From Amycolatopsis sp. FDAARGOS 1241 (GTDB lineage Bacteria; Actinomycetota; Actinomycetes; Mycobacteriales; Pseudonocardiaceae), in contig NZ_CP069526.1 of assembly GCF_016889705.1 (NCBI RefSeq), forward strand, positions 3,968,001 through 4,032,000: 64,000 nucleotides of DNA, read 5' to 3'. The notes beneath the pieces were generated by a model, which saw only the letters and a list, made by a program, of their open reading frames with translations, was not told where the DNA came from and did no database searches. Both the position numbers and the translations under genes were made by a program. Shown one piece after another: positions 33,119 through 41,620 of this stretch; the stretch's first letter is position 1, and each line of letters opens with the position of its first letter.

Positions 33119-34915
33119 GTGGGGAAATCGGGGTGGGGGCGGTTGCGGGCGGTCGCGGTTTTCGGGTCGACGGCGGAAGGCTTGGTGCTGGCGGCGATGC
33201 CGCTACTCACGGTGTCGATCACGACCGATCCGCGCGAGATCTCGTTGGTGACGGTGGCCGGGCAGGCGCCGTGGCTGCTGCTGTCGCTGTTCGCCGGCGT
33301 GGTGATCGACCGCGTACGGCGGACGGCGGTGCTGGTGGGCGCGTACGTGGTGCTCACCGCGGCCGCCGTGACGCTCGCCGTGGCCGGCTCCGCGCACGCG
33401 CTGACCCTGCCCGTGCTCCTCGTGGTGGCGTTCGTGATCACGACGGCTCAGGTGTTCGGTGACGGGGCGAGCGGCGCGGTCGTGCCGGAGGTCGTCGGCC
33501 CGGGACGGCTGGCGGCGGCGAACGCGAGATTGCAGGTGATCGACCGCGGTCTGGTGCAGTTCGTCGTCCCACCGGCGACCGGGGTGCTGCTCGGGGCCGG
33601 CGCCGGACTCCCGGCGTGGGCCGCGGGCGCGGCGGCGCTGGCGGCGTTCGCGCTGGCTCGCGGGATTCCTTCGGCGCCGCCGGTGAAATCGCCGGCGCAC
33701 CCGCTGCGTGACATCGCCGAAGGACTGCGCTACCTCGTGGGCACGCCGCAGCTGCGGTCGATCACGATCACGGTCGCGCTGGGTTCGTTCGCCGCGAGCG
33801 CGGTCAGTTCGATGCTTGTGCTCTTCGCGACGCAGGAGCTGCACGTGGGCCCGGTCGGCTACGGCGGGCTGCTCGCGTGCCTCGCCGTCGGCTGGGTGGC
33901 TTCGTCGTTCGTGGTCGACCGGATCGTGCGCCGGCTCGGGTACTCGTGGGCGATGCGCCTCGCGCAGGGCTGCGGCGTGGTGGCGCAGCTGGCGATCGCC
34001 GTGCTGCCGCCCTGGCCGCCGGCGGTCGGGGCGGTACTGGTGTTCTTCACGGCGACGACGCTCGTGTGGAACGTCTGCTCCCAGTCCTCTCGTCAGCGGT
34101 TCACGCCGTCGCCACTGCTGGGCCGCGTGCTCACCAGCCACCGCGCGCTCGCGTGGGGCCTGACCCCGCTCGGCGCGCTCACCGGCGGCTTCGTGGCCGC
34201 GCACGGTTCGCTGCGCGCGGTGTGGGTGCTGGCCGCGGGGATCCAGCTTCTCGGCACGGCGGTGGTGTGGTGGCAGCTCTCGCCCGCCGCCTTCCGCGCC
34301 GCGGAGCGGGCTCGGACAGAAGCGCCGGGACAGCTTCCCGGCCGGGCGGGGGGAAATGGCTGGGTAGCCGTCGGGGTAGGTCTGCAGGTAGTCCGGGTGC
34401 TCCGGCTCGGCCTCCCGGAAGCAGCCGCCGGCGAGGATCGCCTTTTCCGTGGTCACGGCGGGCCGTCGTCGCCGTGGCGCAGCAGCCTGAGAACCAGCGC
34501 GAGCGGCGGCCACGCCGCGCGGCCGCGGCGCGTGCAGGCGAACGCGCGCAGCCGCACGTCCGGTCCGGTCAGGGGCAGCAGCGCCACCTCCGGCCGCGTC
34601 GGGCGCGCGATCGGCAGCAACCCCACGCCCGGCCCGGCGACGATGAGGTCCTCCACGAGGTCGAGGCTGTCGGCCAGGTGCGTCACGCGGGGGCTGAACC
34701 CGGCCATCGACGCAAGCGTGCGGACGACGTCTTCGTCGGCCCGGTTGCGCGAGTTGCCGATCCAGTCGTGGTCGCGGAACGCCTCGAACACGGCCGGCGT
34801 GCCTGGCCCGGTCACCAGGCCCGCGTCCGCGGCCGGCACACCGAGCCCCCATTCAGCCGTCCACAGAGGACGGACGTCGACGGATCGGTCGGCCGTGGCG
34901 GGCGCGAGGTCGTAG
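33119..34915 (+). CDS. MFS transporter, enterobactin-exporter-like (C-terminus extended by read-through)
   Basis: The frame opens upstream of 33119; GTG 33119 (GGAAG 10 bp before) gives a start just before helix 1. Family features are GLVLAAMPLLTVSITTDPREISLVTVAGQAPWLLLSLFAGVVIDRVRR, SGAVVPEVVGPGRLAAANARLQVIDR and GGLLACLAVGWVASSFVVDRI, as in EntS-type exporters. Homology should end near residue 400 (about 34310, after GTAVVWWQLSPAAFRAAERAR). The frame then runs about 600 bp antisense to the msrA remnant and the LysR gene with no stop. The tail is Arg/Ser-rich and not protein-like, so the native stop seems to have been lost. Confidence 0.78.
   Translation: MGKSGWGRLRAVAVFGSTAEGLVLAAMPLLTVSITTDPREISLVTVAGQAPWLLLSLFAGVVIDRVRRTAVLVGAYVVLTAAAVTLAVAGSAHALTLPVLLVVAFVITTAQVFGDGASGAVVPEVVGPGRLAAANARLQVIDRGLVQFVVPPATGVLLGAGAGLPAWAAGAAALAAFALARGIPSAPPVKSPAHPLRDIAEGLRYLVGTPQLRSITITVALGSFAASAVSSMLVLFATQELHVGPVGYGGLLACLAVGWVASSFVVDRIVRRLGYSWAMRLAQGCGVVAQLAIAVLPPWPPAVGAVLVFFTATTLVWNVCSQSSRQRFTPSPLLGRVLTSHRALAWGLTPLGALTGGFVAAHGSLRAVWVLAAGIQLLGTAVVWWQLSPAAFRAAERARTEAPGQLPGRAGGNGWVAVGVGLQVVRVLRLGLPEAAAGEDRLFRGHGGPSSPWRSSLRTSASGGHAARPRRVQANARSRTSGPVRGSSATSGRVGRAIGSNPTPGPATMRSSTRSRLSARCVTRGLNPAIDASVRTTSSSARLRELPIQSWSRNASNTAGVPGPVTRPASAAGTPSPHSAVHRGRTSTDRSAVAGARS
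34311..34456 (-). pseudogene. msrA: msrA remnant with large internal deletion
   Basis: Starting at GTG 34456, which overlaps the LysR stop (GTGA), the first codons read [12 protein letters not shown], the hallmark N-terminus and catalytic Cys region of peptide methionine sulfoxide reductase A. The next residues read EAEPEHPDYLQTYPDGY, the C-terminal MsrA motif. About 130 residues that normally separate them are missing. Beyond this point the expected ending (GYTCHF.RP.WKLP) is only recovered with small indels, so the remnant is decaying. The original arrangement was probably a coupled lysR-msrA operon. Confidence 0.75.
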
Positions 34916-35355
34916 TCGTAGGTGAGAGCCAGGTCCACGTCGTCGGTCAGGAGCTGCTCGAGCGCTTCGGCCGGTTCGTACTCGCTGATCACCAGCCGCA
35001 CCCGCGGGTGCGTGCGCGCGAGTGCGTCGGCGACCGGCAGCAGCGAGACCCGGATCGCGGTGGCGAACCCGGCCACGCGCACGGTGCCCGCCGGTTCTGC
35101 GTGCGGATCGAGGTCGGCGCGCGCGGCCTCCACCGCGGCGAGGATCGTCACGGCGTGCTCGGCCAGCCGCTGCCCGGCCGGGGTGAGCCGCACGCGGCGG
35201 CCATCCGGTTCCAGCAGCGGCGCTCCGGTTTCACGGGCCAGTGCGGCGATCTGTTGCGAGACCGTCGACGTGGTGGTCTCGAGCACATCCGCGACCGCGC
35301 GCATCGAGCCGAGCCGCGACAGTTCGAGGAGGAACTGCAGCCTGCGGGTGTCCAT
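34453..35355 (-). CDS. LysR-family transcriptional regulator
   Basis: 300 residues from ATG 35355. The LysR winged helix is at residues 1-60 ([42 protein letters not shown]), followed by a type-2 periplasmic-binding-like effector domain ([65 protein letters not shown]). It is divergent from an EamA-type exporter with only 35 bp between start codons, the usual layout for a LysR regulator and its amino-acid/metabolite exporter target. Its stop overlaps the start of the msrA remnant. Confidence 0.9.
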   Translation of the reverse strand: MDTRRLQFLLELSRLGSMRAVADVLETTTSTVSQQIAALARETGAPLLEPDGRRVRLTPAGQRLAEHAVTILAAVEAARADLDPHAEPAGTVRVAGFATAIRVSLLPVADALARTHPRVRLVISEYEPAEALEQLLTDDVDLALTYDYDLAPATADRSVDVRPLWTAEWGLGVPAADAGLVTGPGTPAVFEAFRDHDWIGNSRNRADEDVVRTLASMAGFSPRVTHLADSLDLVEDLIVAGPGVGLLPIARPTRPEVALLPLTGPDVRLRAFACTRRGRAAWPPLALVLRLLRHGDDGPP

Positions 35356-35390
35356 GTGCCCATTGTCCAGGATTTCCGGACGGTACATTC

Positions 35391-36293
35391 ATGATCGGCA
35401 CGTGGACACGGACGGTCCGGGTCGGTTCTCCTGGATCCGTGCTCTCCTCCTCCACCCGCGCCGGCGCCGCGCTCGCCGTCGCGGCCATGCTCTGCGTGCA
35501 GCTCGGGCTCGCTCTGTCGGTCGGTCTCTTCGACCGCGTCGGACCGGAAGGCGCCGCCTGGCTGAGGCTCGCCTGGGCCGGTGTGCTGCTCTTCGCGCTG
35601 GTCCGCCCGCGCCCGTCGGCGTTCCGCCGGTCGACGCTGCTCGCCTGCGTGGTGCTGGGAGTCGTCACGGCCGGCATGACGATGCTGTTCATGGCCGCGG
35701 TCGCGCGCCTGCCGCTGGGTACTGCGAGCGCACTGGAGTTCCTCGGCCCGCTGACGGTCGCGATCACCCGCGGCCGTGGCGGGAAACGGGTGTGGCCGGT
35801 GCTCGCCGCCGCGGGTGTGGTGCTGCTGACCGAACCGTGGCACGGCGGGGCGGACCTCGCCGGGGTCGGTTACGCCCTCGCCTCGGCCGTGTGCTGGGCG
35901 AGCTACATCCTGCTGACCCAGCGCGTCGGCGACGAGGTGTCGGGTGTGCGCGGCCTCGCGGTGTCCATGCCCGTGGCCGGGATTGTCGCGACACTCGTGC
36001 AGGAGCCTGCGGTGTTCGGGCAGCTGTCGTGGGAGCTGCTGCTCGCCGGGCTGGGGCTGGCGATCCTGCTGCCGGTGGTGCCGTTCAGTTTCGAAATGCT
36101 GGCGCTGCGGCGGCTGAACGCCTCGGCGTTCGGCACGCTGATGAGCCTCGAACCCGCGATCGCGATGACCATCGGGCTCGTGGTGCTGCACCAGATCCCG
36201 GACGCCGCCGCGGTGGCGGGTGTCGCGTTCGTCGTCGCGGCGGGTGCCGGCGCGGAGCGCACGGGCGCGCGTGATCCGGTGAAGACGCCGTGA
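35391..36293 (+). CDS. EamA/RhtA-family exporter
   Basis: 300 residues from ATG 35391; GTG 35439 is an alternative start. Ten predicted helices in two EamA repeats: [47 protein letters not shown] in the first, [33 protein letters not shown] in the second, then [30 protein letters not shown]. The [15 protein letters not shown] motif is characteristic of the RhtA (threonine/homoserine exporter) branch. Divergent from LysR. Confidence 0.87.
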   Translation: MIGTWTRTVRVGSPGSVLSSSTRAGAALAVAAMLCVQLGLALSVGLFDRVGPEGAAWLRLAWAGVLLFALVRPRPSAFRRSTLLACVVLGVVTAGMTMLFMAAVARLPLGTASALEFLGPLTVAITRGRGGKRVWPVLAAAGVVLLTEPWHGGADLAGVGYALASAVCWASYILLTQRVGDEVSGVRGLAVSMPVAGIVATLVQEPAVFGQLSWELLLAGLGLAILLPVVPFSFEMLALRRLNASAFGTLMSLEPAIAMTIGLVVLHQIPDAAAVAGVAFVVAAGAGAERTGARDPVKTP

Positions 36294-36384
36294 GGCCTGT
36301 GCGGTCCGGGTTCCCCTCGGCGGGCCGGGGGTGCGGCACGCTCGGCATCACCTCGGAGGTGGCCGGTTACCTGGGAGTGCGTAC

Positions 36385-36413
36385 TTCTGGATCTCCCGCG
36401 CGGTCCTTAGGCT
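36385..36413 (+). promoter_or_regulatory. Candidate promoter for a leaderless DsbA-like transcript
   Basis: TTCTGG (36385-36390), a 17-bp spacer and TAGGCT (36408-36413) end only 6 bases before ATG 36420. No ribosome-binding site fits in that space, suggesting a leaderless mRNA, which is common in actinobacteria. Confidence 0.4.
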
Positions 36414-36419
36414 GAGGCC

Positions 36420-37046
36420 ATGCACGTGGAGATCTGGAGCGACGTCATCTGCCCGTGGTGCTACCTCGGGAAAGCCCGGTTCGAGACGGCCCTCGCCGCC
36501 TTCGAGCACCGGGACGAGGTGCGGGTGACGTTCCGCTCGTTCGAACTGGACCCGTCGCGAAGCGGTGTGGAGCCGGTACAGCGGATGCTGGCGGCGAAGG
36601 TCGGCCCGCAGGCCGCGGCGATGGAGGAGCGGGTGGCCGGTCTGGTCCGCGCCGAAGGCCTCGGCTACCGACTCGACCGCGAGGTCGGCAACACCTTCGA
36701 CGCCCACCGGCTGCTGCACCTGGCGCGCGAGCGCGGGCTCGAGCCCGAGCTGGTGGACAAGCTCTTCGAAGCGAACTTCGCCGAAGCGCGCCCGCTGTTC
36801 ACCGGCGACACCCTGCTGGACGTCGCCGCCGAAGCCGGGCTGGACCGGGACGAAGCGAGCCGGGTGCTGGCCGACACGGACGCCTACGCGGACGCGGTGC
36901 GCGCGGAAGAACAGGACGCGGCCGGCCTCGGTGCGACGGGCGTGCCCTTCTTCGTGCTGGACCGCCGCTTCGGCATCGCGGGCGGCCAACCCGTCGACGT
37001 GTTCACCCGGGCGCTGGCGCAGGCGTGGCAGGCCCGCGCCGCCTGA
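36420..37046 (+). CDS. DsbA-family oxidoreductase, FrnE-like
   Basis: 208 residues. The thioredoxin-like active site CPWC is at residues 11-14 (IWSDVICPWCYLGKARFE), followed by the helical insertion (about 60-150) and the cis-Pro region GATGVPFFVLDRRFGIAGGQP. The length and motifs match the FrnE/2-hydroxychromene-2-carboxylate isomerase-like group of cytoplasmic DsbA relatives. No signal peptide. Probably a disulfide isomerase/oxidoreductase or glutathione/mycothiol-linked isomerase. Stands alone with its own promoter. Confidence 0.92.
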   Translation: MHVEIWSDVICPWCYLGKARFETALAAFEHRDEVRVTFRSFELDPSRSGVEPVQRMLAAKVGPQAAAMEERVAGLVRAEGLGYRLDREVGNTFDAHRLLHLARERGLEPELVDKLFEANFAEARPLFTGDTLLDVAAEAGLDRDEASRVLADTDAYADAVRAEEQDAAGLGATGVPFFVLDRRFGIAGGQPVDVFTRALAQAWQARAA

Positions 37047-37049
37047 TGC

Positions 37050-37060
37050 TCCACTGTGGA
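37050..37060. repeat. Copy of the 11-bp palindrome (TCCACTGTGGA)
   Basis: Exact reverse-complement copy of TCCACAGTGGA, between the convergent DsbA-like and ATPase-like genes. Confidence 0.5.
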
Positions 37061-37077
37061 TCGTCCGGCGGGGACGG

Positions 37078-37575
37078 TCAGCCGGACCAGCCGCTGAGCC
37101 GGTTCAGCAACCGTTCCAGCACCTCGGGATCGGCGGCCACCGGTTCACCCGACACCGGCTCGTCCACGAGCGTGCGGCGGTCCTGCCGGCGCGGCAGCCG
37201 GACCTGTCCCGCCGACATCCCGGTCGGCAGCGGCATTTCGCACCACGTCACCCGTCCTCTGCGGGTCGGCTCGACGCCGATGCGCTCGCCGGGCTCGGTG
37301 CGTGGCGGATCGGGCGCGATGAGATCGTCCTCGATCTCGATCACGAGCACCTCGCCGCGGATCTGCAGCCGCACGGTGAGGAACGCCGGTGCGCTCTTCG
37401 GGCTCTGGTCCACGATGTCCCCGACCAGCCGGGACGCGGTCGCGGTGACCTGGTCCAGCATCGACAGGAGGGACCAGTCCGTCAGGATCAGGCGGACGAA
37501 CAGCTCGGTGCACGGAACCGCACTGGGCTGAGCCACCAGTCGGAGATCGTCCACCTGGGTGGTGCGCGCGCTCAA
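37078..37575 (-). CDS. ATP-binding protein, RsbW/anti-sigma-kinase-like
   Basis: 165 residues from TTG 37575 (GGAAGG 6 bp upstream); an in-frame GTG is nearby. Order of elements resembles the short GHKL ATPases abundant in actinobacteria: TELFVRLILTDWSLLSMLDQVTATASRLVGDIVDQSP (N-box helix with D instead of the usual N), then strand pair FLTVRLQIRGEVLVIEIEDDL (G1-like D). The later GxGxxG boxes are not evident, so nucleotide binding may be weak or absent. Probably a divergent anti-sigma factor-type regulator; moderately sure. Confidence 0.6.
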   Translation of the reverse strand: MSARTTQVDDLRLVAQPSAVPCTELFVRLILTDWSLLSMLDQVTATASRLVGDIVDQSPKSAPAFLTVRLQIRGEVLVIEIEDDLIAPDPPRTEPGERIGVEPTRRGRVTWCEMPLPTGMSAGQVRLPRRQDRRTLVDEPVSGEPVAADPEVLERLLNRLSGWSG

Positions 37576-37641
37576 GCCTCACCTTCCTCGTCGGCCTCGC
37601 TGCTGCCCGCTGGTGCGGGACCGGTTGGGGCATCATGCCAT

Positions 37642-37672
37642 CGACCTCCCGCCGGTTCGCGGCGGGAGGTCG
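37642..37672. terminator. Strong hairpin upstream of the ATPase-like gene
   Basis: CGACCTCCCGCCG and CGGCGGGAGGTCG form a perfect 13-bp stem with a 5-base loop, in the 238-bp gap after the M20 peptidase stop. Probably terminates the leftward peptidase transcript; no T-run follows. Confidence 0.5.
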
Positions 37673-37813
37673 AACCACGTGTCCGGAGGGTCACCGCTCC
37701 GGATTCACCCGGTGATCACCCCAGGTCACAGCTTCGCGGTGTCCAACGGAGAACTTCGAGAAGCCGGCGGGTTCTTCGTGATCCGCGTCCGCGGCGGTCT
37801 CGCTGCGCACGGA

Positions 37814-39187
37814 TCAGGACTTTTCGCCCAGGTCCCAGTAGAGACCGGTCATGATCGCGACGGCCTCGCGGGTCAGGGGTGCAAGCACGTGCTCGTCGGG
37901 CGCGTGCTGCGCGCACGCCGGGTAGGAGTGGGGGAGCCAGATCGTCGGCACACCGAGCACTTCGGCGAACGCGTCGTTGGGGATCGTCCCTCCGAGGTTC
38001 GGCAGCAGCACGGGCGCGGCACCGGTGGTGCGCCCGACCGACTCGACGGCCCAGCGCACCCACGGGTGGTCCGGGTCGGTGCGCGTCGGCGGCCGGCTTT
38101 CGGTGACGGCGACCTCGATCAGGTCGAAACCGTGCTCCACCAAGTGGTTCCGCACCGCCGCCGCCAGCCCGGCGAGGTCCGTGCCGACGACCGACCGAAG
38201 CTGCAACGTCGCCTGCGCGTGGCCGGGGATCGCGTTGACCGGGGACGCGGGGTTGCCGGCCAGGAACGCCAGCACCTCCACGGTGTTCCAGCCGAAGAGC
38301 CGTTCGGCCGGCGTGAGCCCCGGCTCGCCCCAGTCCTCGTCCACCACCGGGTCGTCCGCGCCGCCGCCGACCGGAACGGCCTTGAGCGCCGCGCGAACCG
38401 AGTCCGGGATCGCCGGGGGACGCAGGCCCGGTACCAGGATCCGGCCCTGACCGTCCACAAGGGACGTGATTGCCGCCGAGAGCGTGGTGGCCGCATTGCG
38501 GAGAACACCTCCCCAGTTGCCGGAGTGGTGGTCGCGGGGGCGCACGTCCACGGTCAGGGTGAACTGTGTCACGCCACGCGAGCCGAGGTACAGCGTCGGC
38601 CGGTCCGCCCGCACACGCGGGCCGTCGGAGGCGATGAGCACGTCGGCGCGCAGCTCGTCACGCAGCTGCGCGCAGGCCTCGACGAGGCCGGGGGAGCCCC
38701 GTTCCTCGCCGGTCTCGATCAGCACGGCGAGATTGAAACCCAGCTGCCCGCGGGCGCGCAGGACCTCGCGCAGCGCGAACAGGTTGACCGTGTGCTGGCC
38801 CTTGTTGTCGGCCGACCCGCGGCCGTACCACCGCTCGCCCTCGGCCGTGAGCGTCCACGGGTCCAGACCGGTCCGCCAGCGCGGCGCCTCGCCGTTGACG
38901 ACGTCGCCGTGGCCGTAGAGCAGGACCGTCGGCCGGTCGTCCGCCTCGTGGCGCGTGGCGACCAGCAGCGGGCACTCGGCGGCCACGGTGTTCTCGACCA
39001 CGCGTGTCGTGCAGCCCAGCTCCGCGAGCGCCGGCGTCAGCTCGTCGGTGAGGTAGGCGCGCAGGTGCGGCCGGCCGTGCTGGAGGTGTCTCTCCGTCGG
39101 GTACGCGACGCGGCGAGCGAGCTCGGCGAAGAGCTCACCGGAGTCGAACCGCTGCAGCGCCTGGTCGATCGTGTCAGCGCGGGACAT
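37814..39187 (-). CDS. M20-family metallopeptidase/deacylase
   Basis: 457 residues. The two-zinc M20 core is visible: VLLYGHGDVV (His-x-Asp), RWYGRGSADNKGQ (bridging Asp), ETGEERGS (catalytic and metal Glu), a dimerisation domain (TQFTLTVDVRPRDHHSGNWGGVLRNA, about 210-330) and the final metal His in WLPHSYPACAQHAPDEHV. The order matches di-/oligopeptide or N-acyl amino acid hydrolases (ArgE/DapE/CPG2 family). No signal peptide. Divergent from the ECF sigma factor gene; no operon partner. Confidence 0.9.
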   Translation of the reverse strand: MSRADTIDQALQRFDSGELFAELARRVAYPTERHLQHGRPHLRAYLTDELTPALAELGCTTRVVENTVAAECPLLVATRHEADDRPTVLLYGHGDVVNGEAPRWRTGLDPWTLTAEGERWYGRGSADNKGQHTVNLFALREVLRARGQLGFNLAVLIETGEERGSPGLVEACAQLRDELRADVLIASDGPRVRADRPTLYLGSRGVTQFTLTVDVRPRDHHSGNWGGVLRNAATTLSAAITSLVDGQGRILVPGLRPPAIPDSVRAALKAVPVGGGADDPVVDEDWGEPGLTPAERLFGWNTVEVLAFLAGNPASPVNAIPGHAQATLQLRSVVGTDLAGLAAAVRNHLVEHGFDLIEVAVTESRPPTRTDPDHPWVRWAVESVGRTTGAAPVLLPNLGGTIPNDAFAEVLGVPTIWLPHSYPACAQHAPDEHVLAPLTREAVAIMTGLYWDLGEKS

Positions 39188-39311
39188 GGAGCACCTTCCG
39201 GATGGGCGACGGGGGCGTGGTCCGTTCTAGCACCCGGATCACCACCGGAATGGACTCAACTTTCGGCTGTCCGGCTCGTCTCACCCGTCATGCACGCGCG
39301 CGCGGACCGGC

Positions 39312-39821
39312 ATGGCCCGAGGTGACTCCGAGTTCACCGAATTCGTCCGGGCCAGCTCACCCCGGCTGCTGCACGCCGCCTACCTGCTGTCCGGCGACCG
39401 GCACCAGGCCGGGGACGACGTGCAAACCGCTCTGGTGCGCACTTACACGTCGTGGCCGCGGATCCGCAAGCAGGACCCGTTCGCTTACGCGCGCAAGGTG
39501 CTGGCCAACCACGTGATCGACCGCTGGCGCCGCCCGTACCGCGAGGACGCCAGCGAGGACGTGCCGGAGCGCCCGGTCGAGCGCGACTGCACCGACGGTG
39601 TGGCGGACCAGGAGTGGCTCCTGCGCGCGCTCGCGATGCTGAGTCCGCGCGAACGCACGATCGTGGTGCTGCGGCACTTCTGGGACCTGTCCGAAGCCGA
39701 CGTCGCGGCCGAGCTGAAGGTGTCGCTGGGCACGGTGAAGAGCACGAACTCGCGGGCACTGGCCAAGATGCGCGTGTCGGTGGCCGACCGGCGGCCGTGC
39801 GCGGCGGGGCAAGCGTCGTGA
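39312..39821 (+). CDS. SigE-family ECF RNA polymerase sigma factor
   Basis: 169 residues. Region 2 (about 8-75) includes SPRLLHAAYLLSGDRHQAGDDVQTALVRTYTSWPRIRKQDPFAYARKVLANHVIDRWRR. Region 4 (about 100-158) includes LLRALAMLSPRERTIVVLRHFWDLSEADVAAELKVSLGTVKSTNSRALAKMR. This is the small, streptomycete-type SigE family. It overlaps the next gene by GTGA, so sigma factor and probable anti-sigma factor are coupled. Confidence 0.92.
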   Translation: MARGDSEFTEFVRASSPRLLHAAYLLSGDRHQAGDDVQTALVRTYTSWPRIRKQDPFAYARKVLANHVIDRWRRPYREDASEDVPERPVERDCTDGVADQEWLLRALAMLSPRERTIVVLRHFWDLSEADVAAELKVSLGTVKSTNSRALAKMRVSVADRRPCAAGQAS

Positions 39822-40489
39822 CCGACCTCGAAGACTTGCGCGGTGTGCTGGCCGAGCCGGTGCCGGTCGAGTTCGCACCCGTCGACGTCGCCGCCGTCAT
39901 GCGCCGCGGTGGCCGCAACCGCCGGCTGCGCCGCCTCGGTGTCGCGGCGGCCACGGTGGTCGTGCTCGTCGCGGTGGTGGCGGGCGCCCGGCTGCTGCGC
40001 GCTCCGGCCGCGCCGCCGGTGACGACGCTGAGCGTCGGCGCCGCGGTGCCCGAGGATCGCGCGGCCACCCCGATCGGCCCGGTCGTGGGCACGAAGGTGC
40101 TCGACGCCGAGGGTGAGGTCGTGCTGTTCTTCGAGAGCGCGCCCGCCGAACCCGGCGCGTCGCCGTACCAGCTCGTGCTCGGCCACCGCACCGGAAGCGG
40201 CGTTGTCGCGGACCTCGCGGCCGGTCCGCGCGCCGCCTCGGACGGCTTCCACGCCCTCACCGCAGGACGCCCCGGCCGCGACGTTCCGCTGTACGGCTAC
40301 TACTCCGGCGCCGCCACTCGCATCACCGCAGAGGTCGACGGCCCCGTGGTCGGCGCCGACACGCCGCGGGTCGAGGAACTGTCGGTCACGGTGTTCTGGT
40401 TTCCCCGCAAGGACGTCCGGCTGCTGGGCGGAGAGTCGAGCTTCCCGATGAACGCCTACGACGCGGCGGGGGACCGGCTGCCGGGCTGA
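39818..40489 (+). CDS. Putative membrane anti-sigma factor/partner of the ECF sigma factor
   Basis: 223 residues from GTG 39818, overlapping the sigma-factor stop. A short cytoplasmic N-terminus (LEDLRGVLAEPVPVEFAPVDVAAVMRRGGRNRRLRR), one transmembrane helix (about residues 40-57, VAAATVVVLVAVVAGARLL), and an extracytoplasmic beta-rich domain of about 160 residues. No zinc-binding anti-sigma HxxxCxxC motif is visible. The layout is the usual one for SigE-type sigma factors, so an anti-sigma role is inferred from coupling rather than from a recognised domain. Confidence 0.7.
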   Translation: MTDLEDLRGVLAEPVPVEFAPVDVAAVMRRGGRNRRLRRLGVAAATVVVLVAVVAGARLLRAPAAPPVTTLSVGAAVPEDRAATPIGPVVGTKVLDAEGEVVLFFESAPAEPGASPYQLVLGHRTGSGVVADLAAGPRAASDGFHALTAGRPGRDVPLYGYYSGAATRITAEVDGPVVGADTPRVEELSVTVFWFPRKDVRLLGGESSFPMNAYDAAGDRLPG

Positions 40490-40491
40490 GC

Positions 40492-40989
40492 TCAGCCGGC
40501 CTTGCGCGCCGCTTCCCAGGCGGGGCTCGCGCTGAAGTAGGTGTCGTAGATCTCCTGCACTTCCAGGAGGCTTTCCGGCGCCGCTTTGCCGTAGGCGATG
40601 CGTTCGAGGTGGCGGAAGTATTCGAACCGCTCGACGCCCGGGGCGATGACGATGAGGATGTCCGCGTTCTCGCCCGGTGCGGCGGCGAACGCGTGCGCCA
40701 CGTTGGGCGGCACGACGACCAGGTCACCGCGCGCGGCGGTCACGACCTGCTCGCCCGAGAGCAGCTGGGCGGTGCCGTCGAGCAGGCAGAACAGTTCGGC
40801 GGAACCGGAGTGGTGGTGCGGTGCGCCGTTCGCGCCGTCCTTGAGCTCGATCTGGATCGTGGACAGGGCGCCGCCGATGGCGCTGCTGTCGGCCAGGAGC
40901 CGGATGGTGGTGGGCGCGCGGCCGATGACCTCCGCGTCGCCGGCGCGGACGTGGACGGTGTCGTCGAAGCTGGGGATGACGATGGACAT
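40492..40989 (-). CDS. Cupin-domain protein
   Basis: 165 residues from ATG 40989. The single cupin has motif 1 NGAPHHHSGSAELFCLLDGTAQLL (His/His/Glu metal ligands) and motif 2 GDLVVVPPNVAHAFAAAPGENADILIV. The C-terminal helical tail (EYFRHLERIAYGK...YDTYF) is typical of quercetinase-like small cupins. Function is not specified by the sequence. It converges on the anti-sigma-like gene with 2 bp between stops, and is divergent from the SnoaL-TetR pair. Confidence 0.85.
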   Translation of the reverse strand: MSIVIPSFDDTVHVRAGDAEVIGRAPTTIRLLADSSAIGGALSTIQIELKDGANGAPHHHSGSAELFCLLDGTAQLLSGEQVVTAARGDLVVVPPNVAHAFAAAPGENADILIVIAPGVERFEYFRHLERIAYGKAAPESLLEVQEIYDTYFSASPAWEAARKAG

Positions 40990-41134
40990 GCGAAGCCCCC
41001 GGTGAGTCCCTCGTGGTGCCCGGCGGCGCCGGGCCTCGCGGCGAACGTACCACGGCCGGTTGCGCGCTGGGTGCGGTGAATTTCCCCAGTGCGCCAACGG
41101 TTTTCCGTGAGTCCGATACCGCGCAGGCGAAGAG

Positions 41135-41173
41135 GAGGGGTACCTCCGTGTAGTGGTTTCGGAGATACCCCTC
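41135..41173. promoter_or_regulatory. Long inverted repeat ahead of the SnoaL-TetR operon
   Basis: GAGGGGTACCTCCG and CGGAGATACCCCTC form 14-bp arms with one mismatch and an 11-base loop, ending 21 bp before the SnoaL-like start. It could be the operator of the TetR regulator encoded just downstream, or an mRNA stem-loop. Confidence 0.5.
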
Positions 41174-41194
41174 CGCTGCTTCGGGAGGCTGAAC

Positions 41195-41620
41195 ATGTCC
41201 GCGCACCGGGACATCGAAAACCTGATCTTCACCTACGCCGCGCACGTGGATTCCGGAGATTTCGCGGATGTCGGGGAGCTGTTCGCACACGGGACGTTCT
41301 CGGGGGCCACCCCGGCGACCGGGCGCGAAGCCGTCGAGCGCTGCTTCCGCGACACCCTGGTCGTCCACCCCGACGGCACCGCGCGCACGCGGCCCCTGAC
41401 CACCAACGTCCGCATCGACGTCGACGAACCCGCCGGCACGGCCACGGCGCACAGCTACTGGACCGCTCTGCAGGCGGTGCCCGGGCTGCCACTGCAGCCC
41501 ATCGCGTCGGGCCACTACGACGACCGGTTCGAGCGCTGTGCCGGCACTTGGCGGTTCACCGAGCGTCGCCCGCACGTCGCCCTCGCCGGCGACCTGAGCC
41601 ACCACCTCAAAGCCGCGTGA
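41195..41620 (+). CDS. SnoaL-like/NTF2-fold protein
   Basis: 141 residues from ATG 41195 with GGGAGG upstream. The SnoaL_4-type pattern is visible: IENLIFTYAAHVDSGDFADVGELFAHGTF, then GREAVERCFRDTLVVHPDGTARTRPLTTNVRIDVD, TATAHSYWTALQAVPGLPLQPIASGHYDDRFER and WRFTERRPHVALAGDLSHH. Members are small cyclases, isomerases or hydrolases of aromatic or polyketide compounds. It is coupled to the TetR gene (GTGA overlap). Confidence 0.85.
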   Translation: MSAHRDIENLIFTYAAHVDSGDFADVGELFAHGTFSGATPATGREAVERCFRDTLVVHPDGTARTRPLTTNVRIDVDEPAGTATAHSYWTALQAVPGLPLQPIASGHYDDRFERCAGTWRFTERRPHVALAGDLSHHLKAA

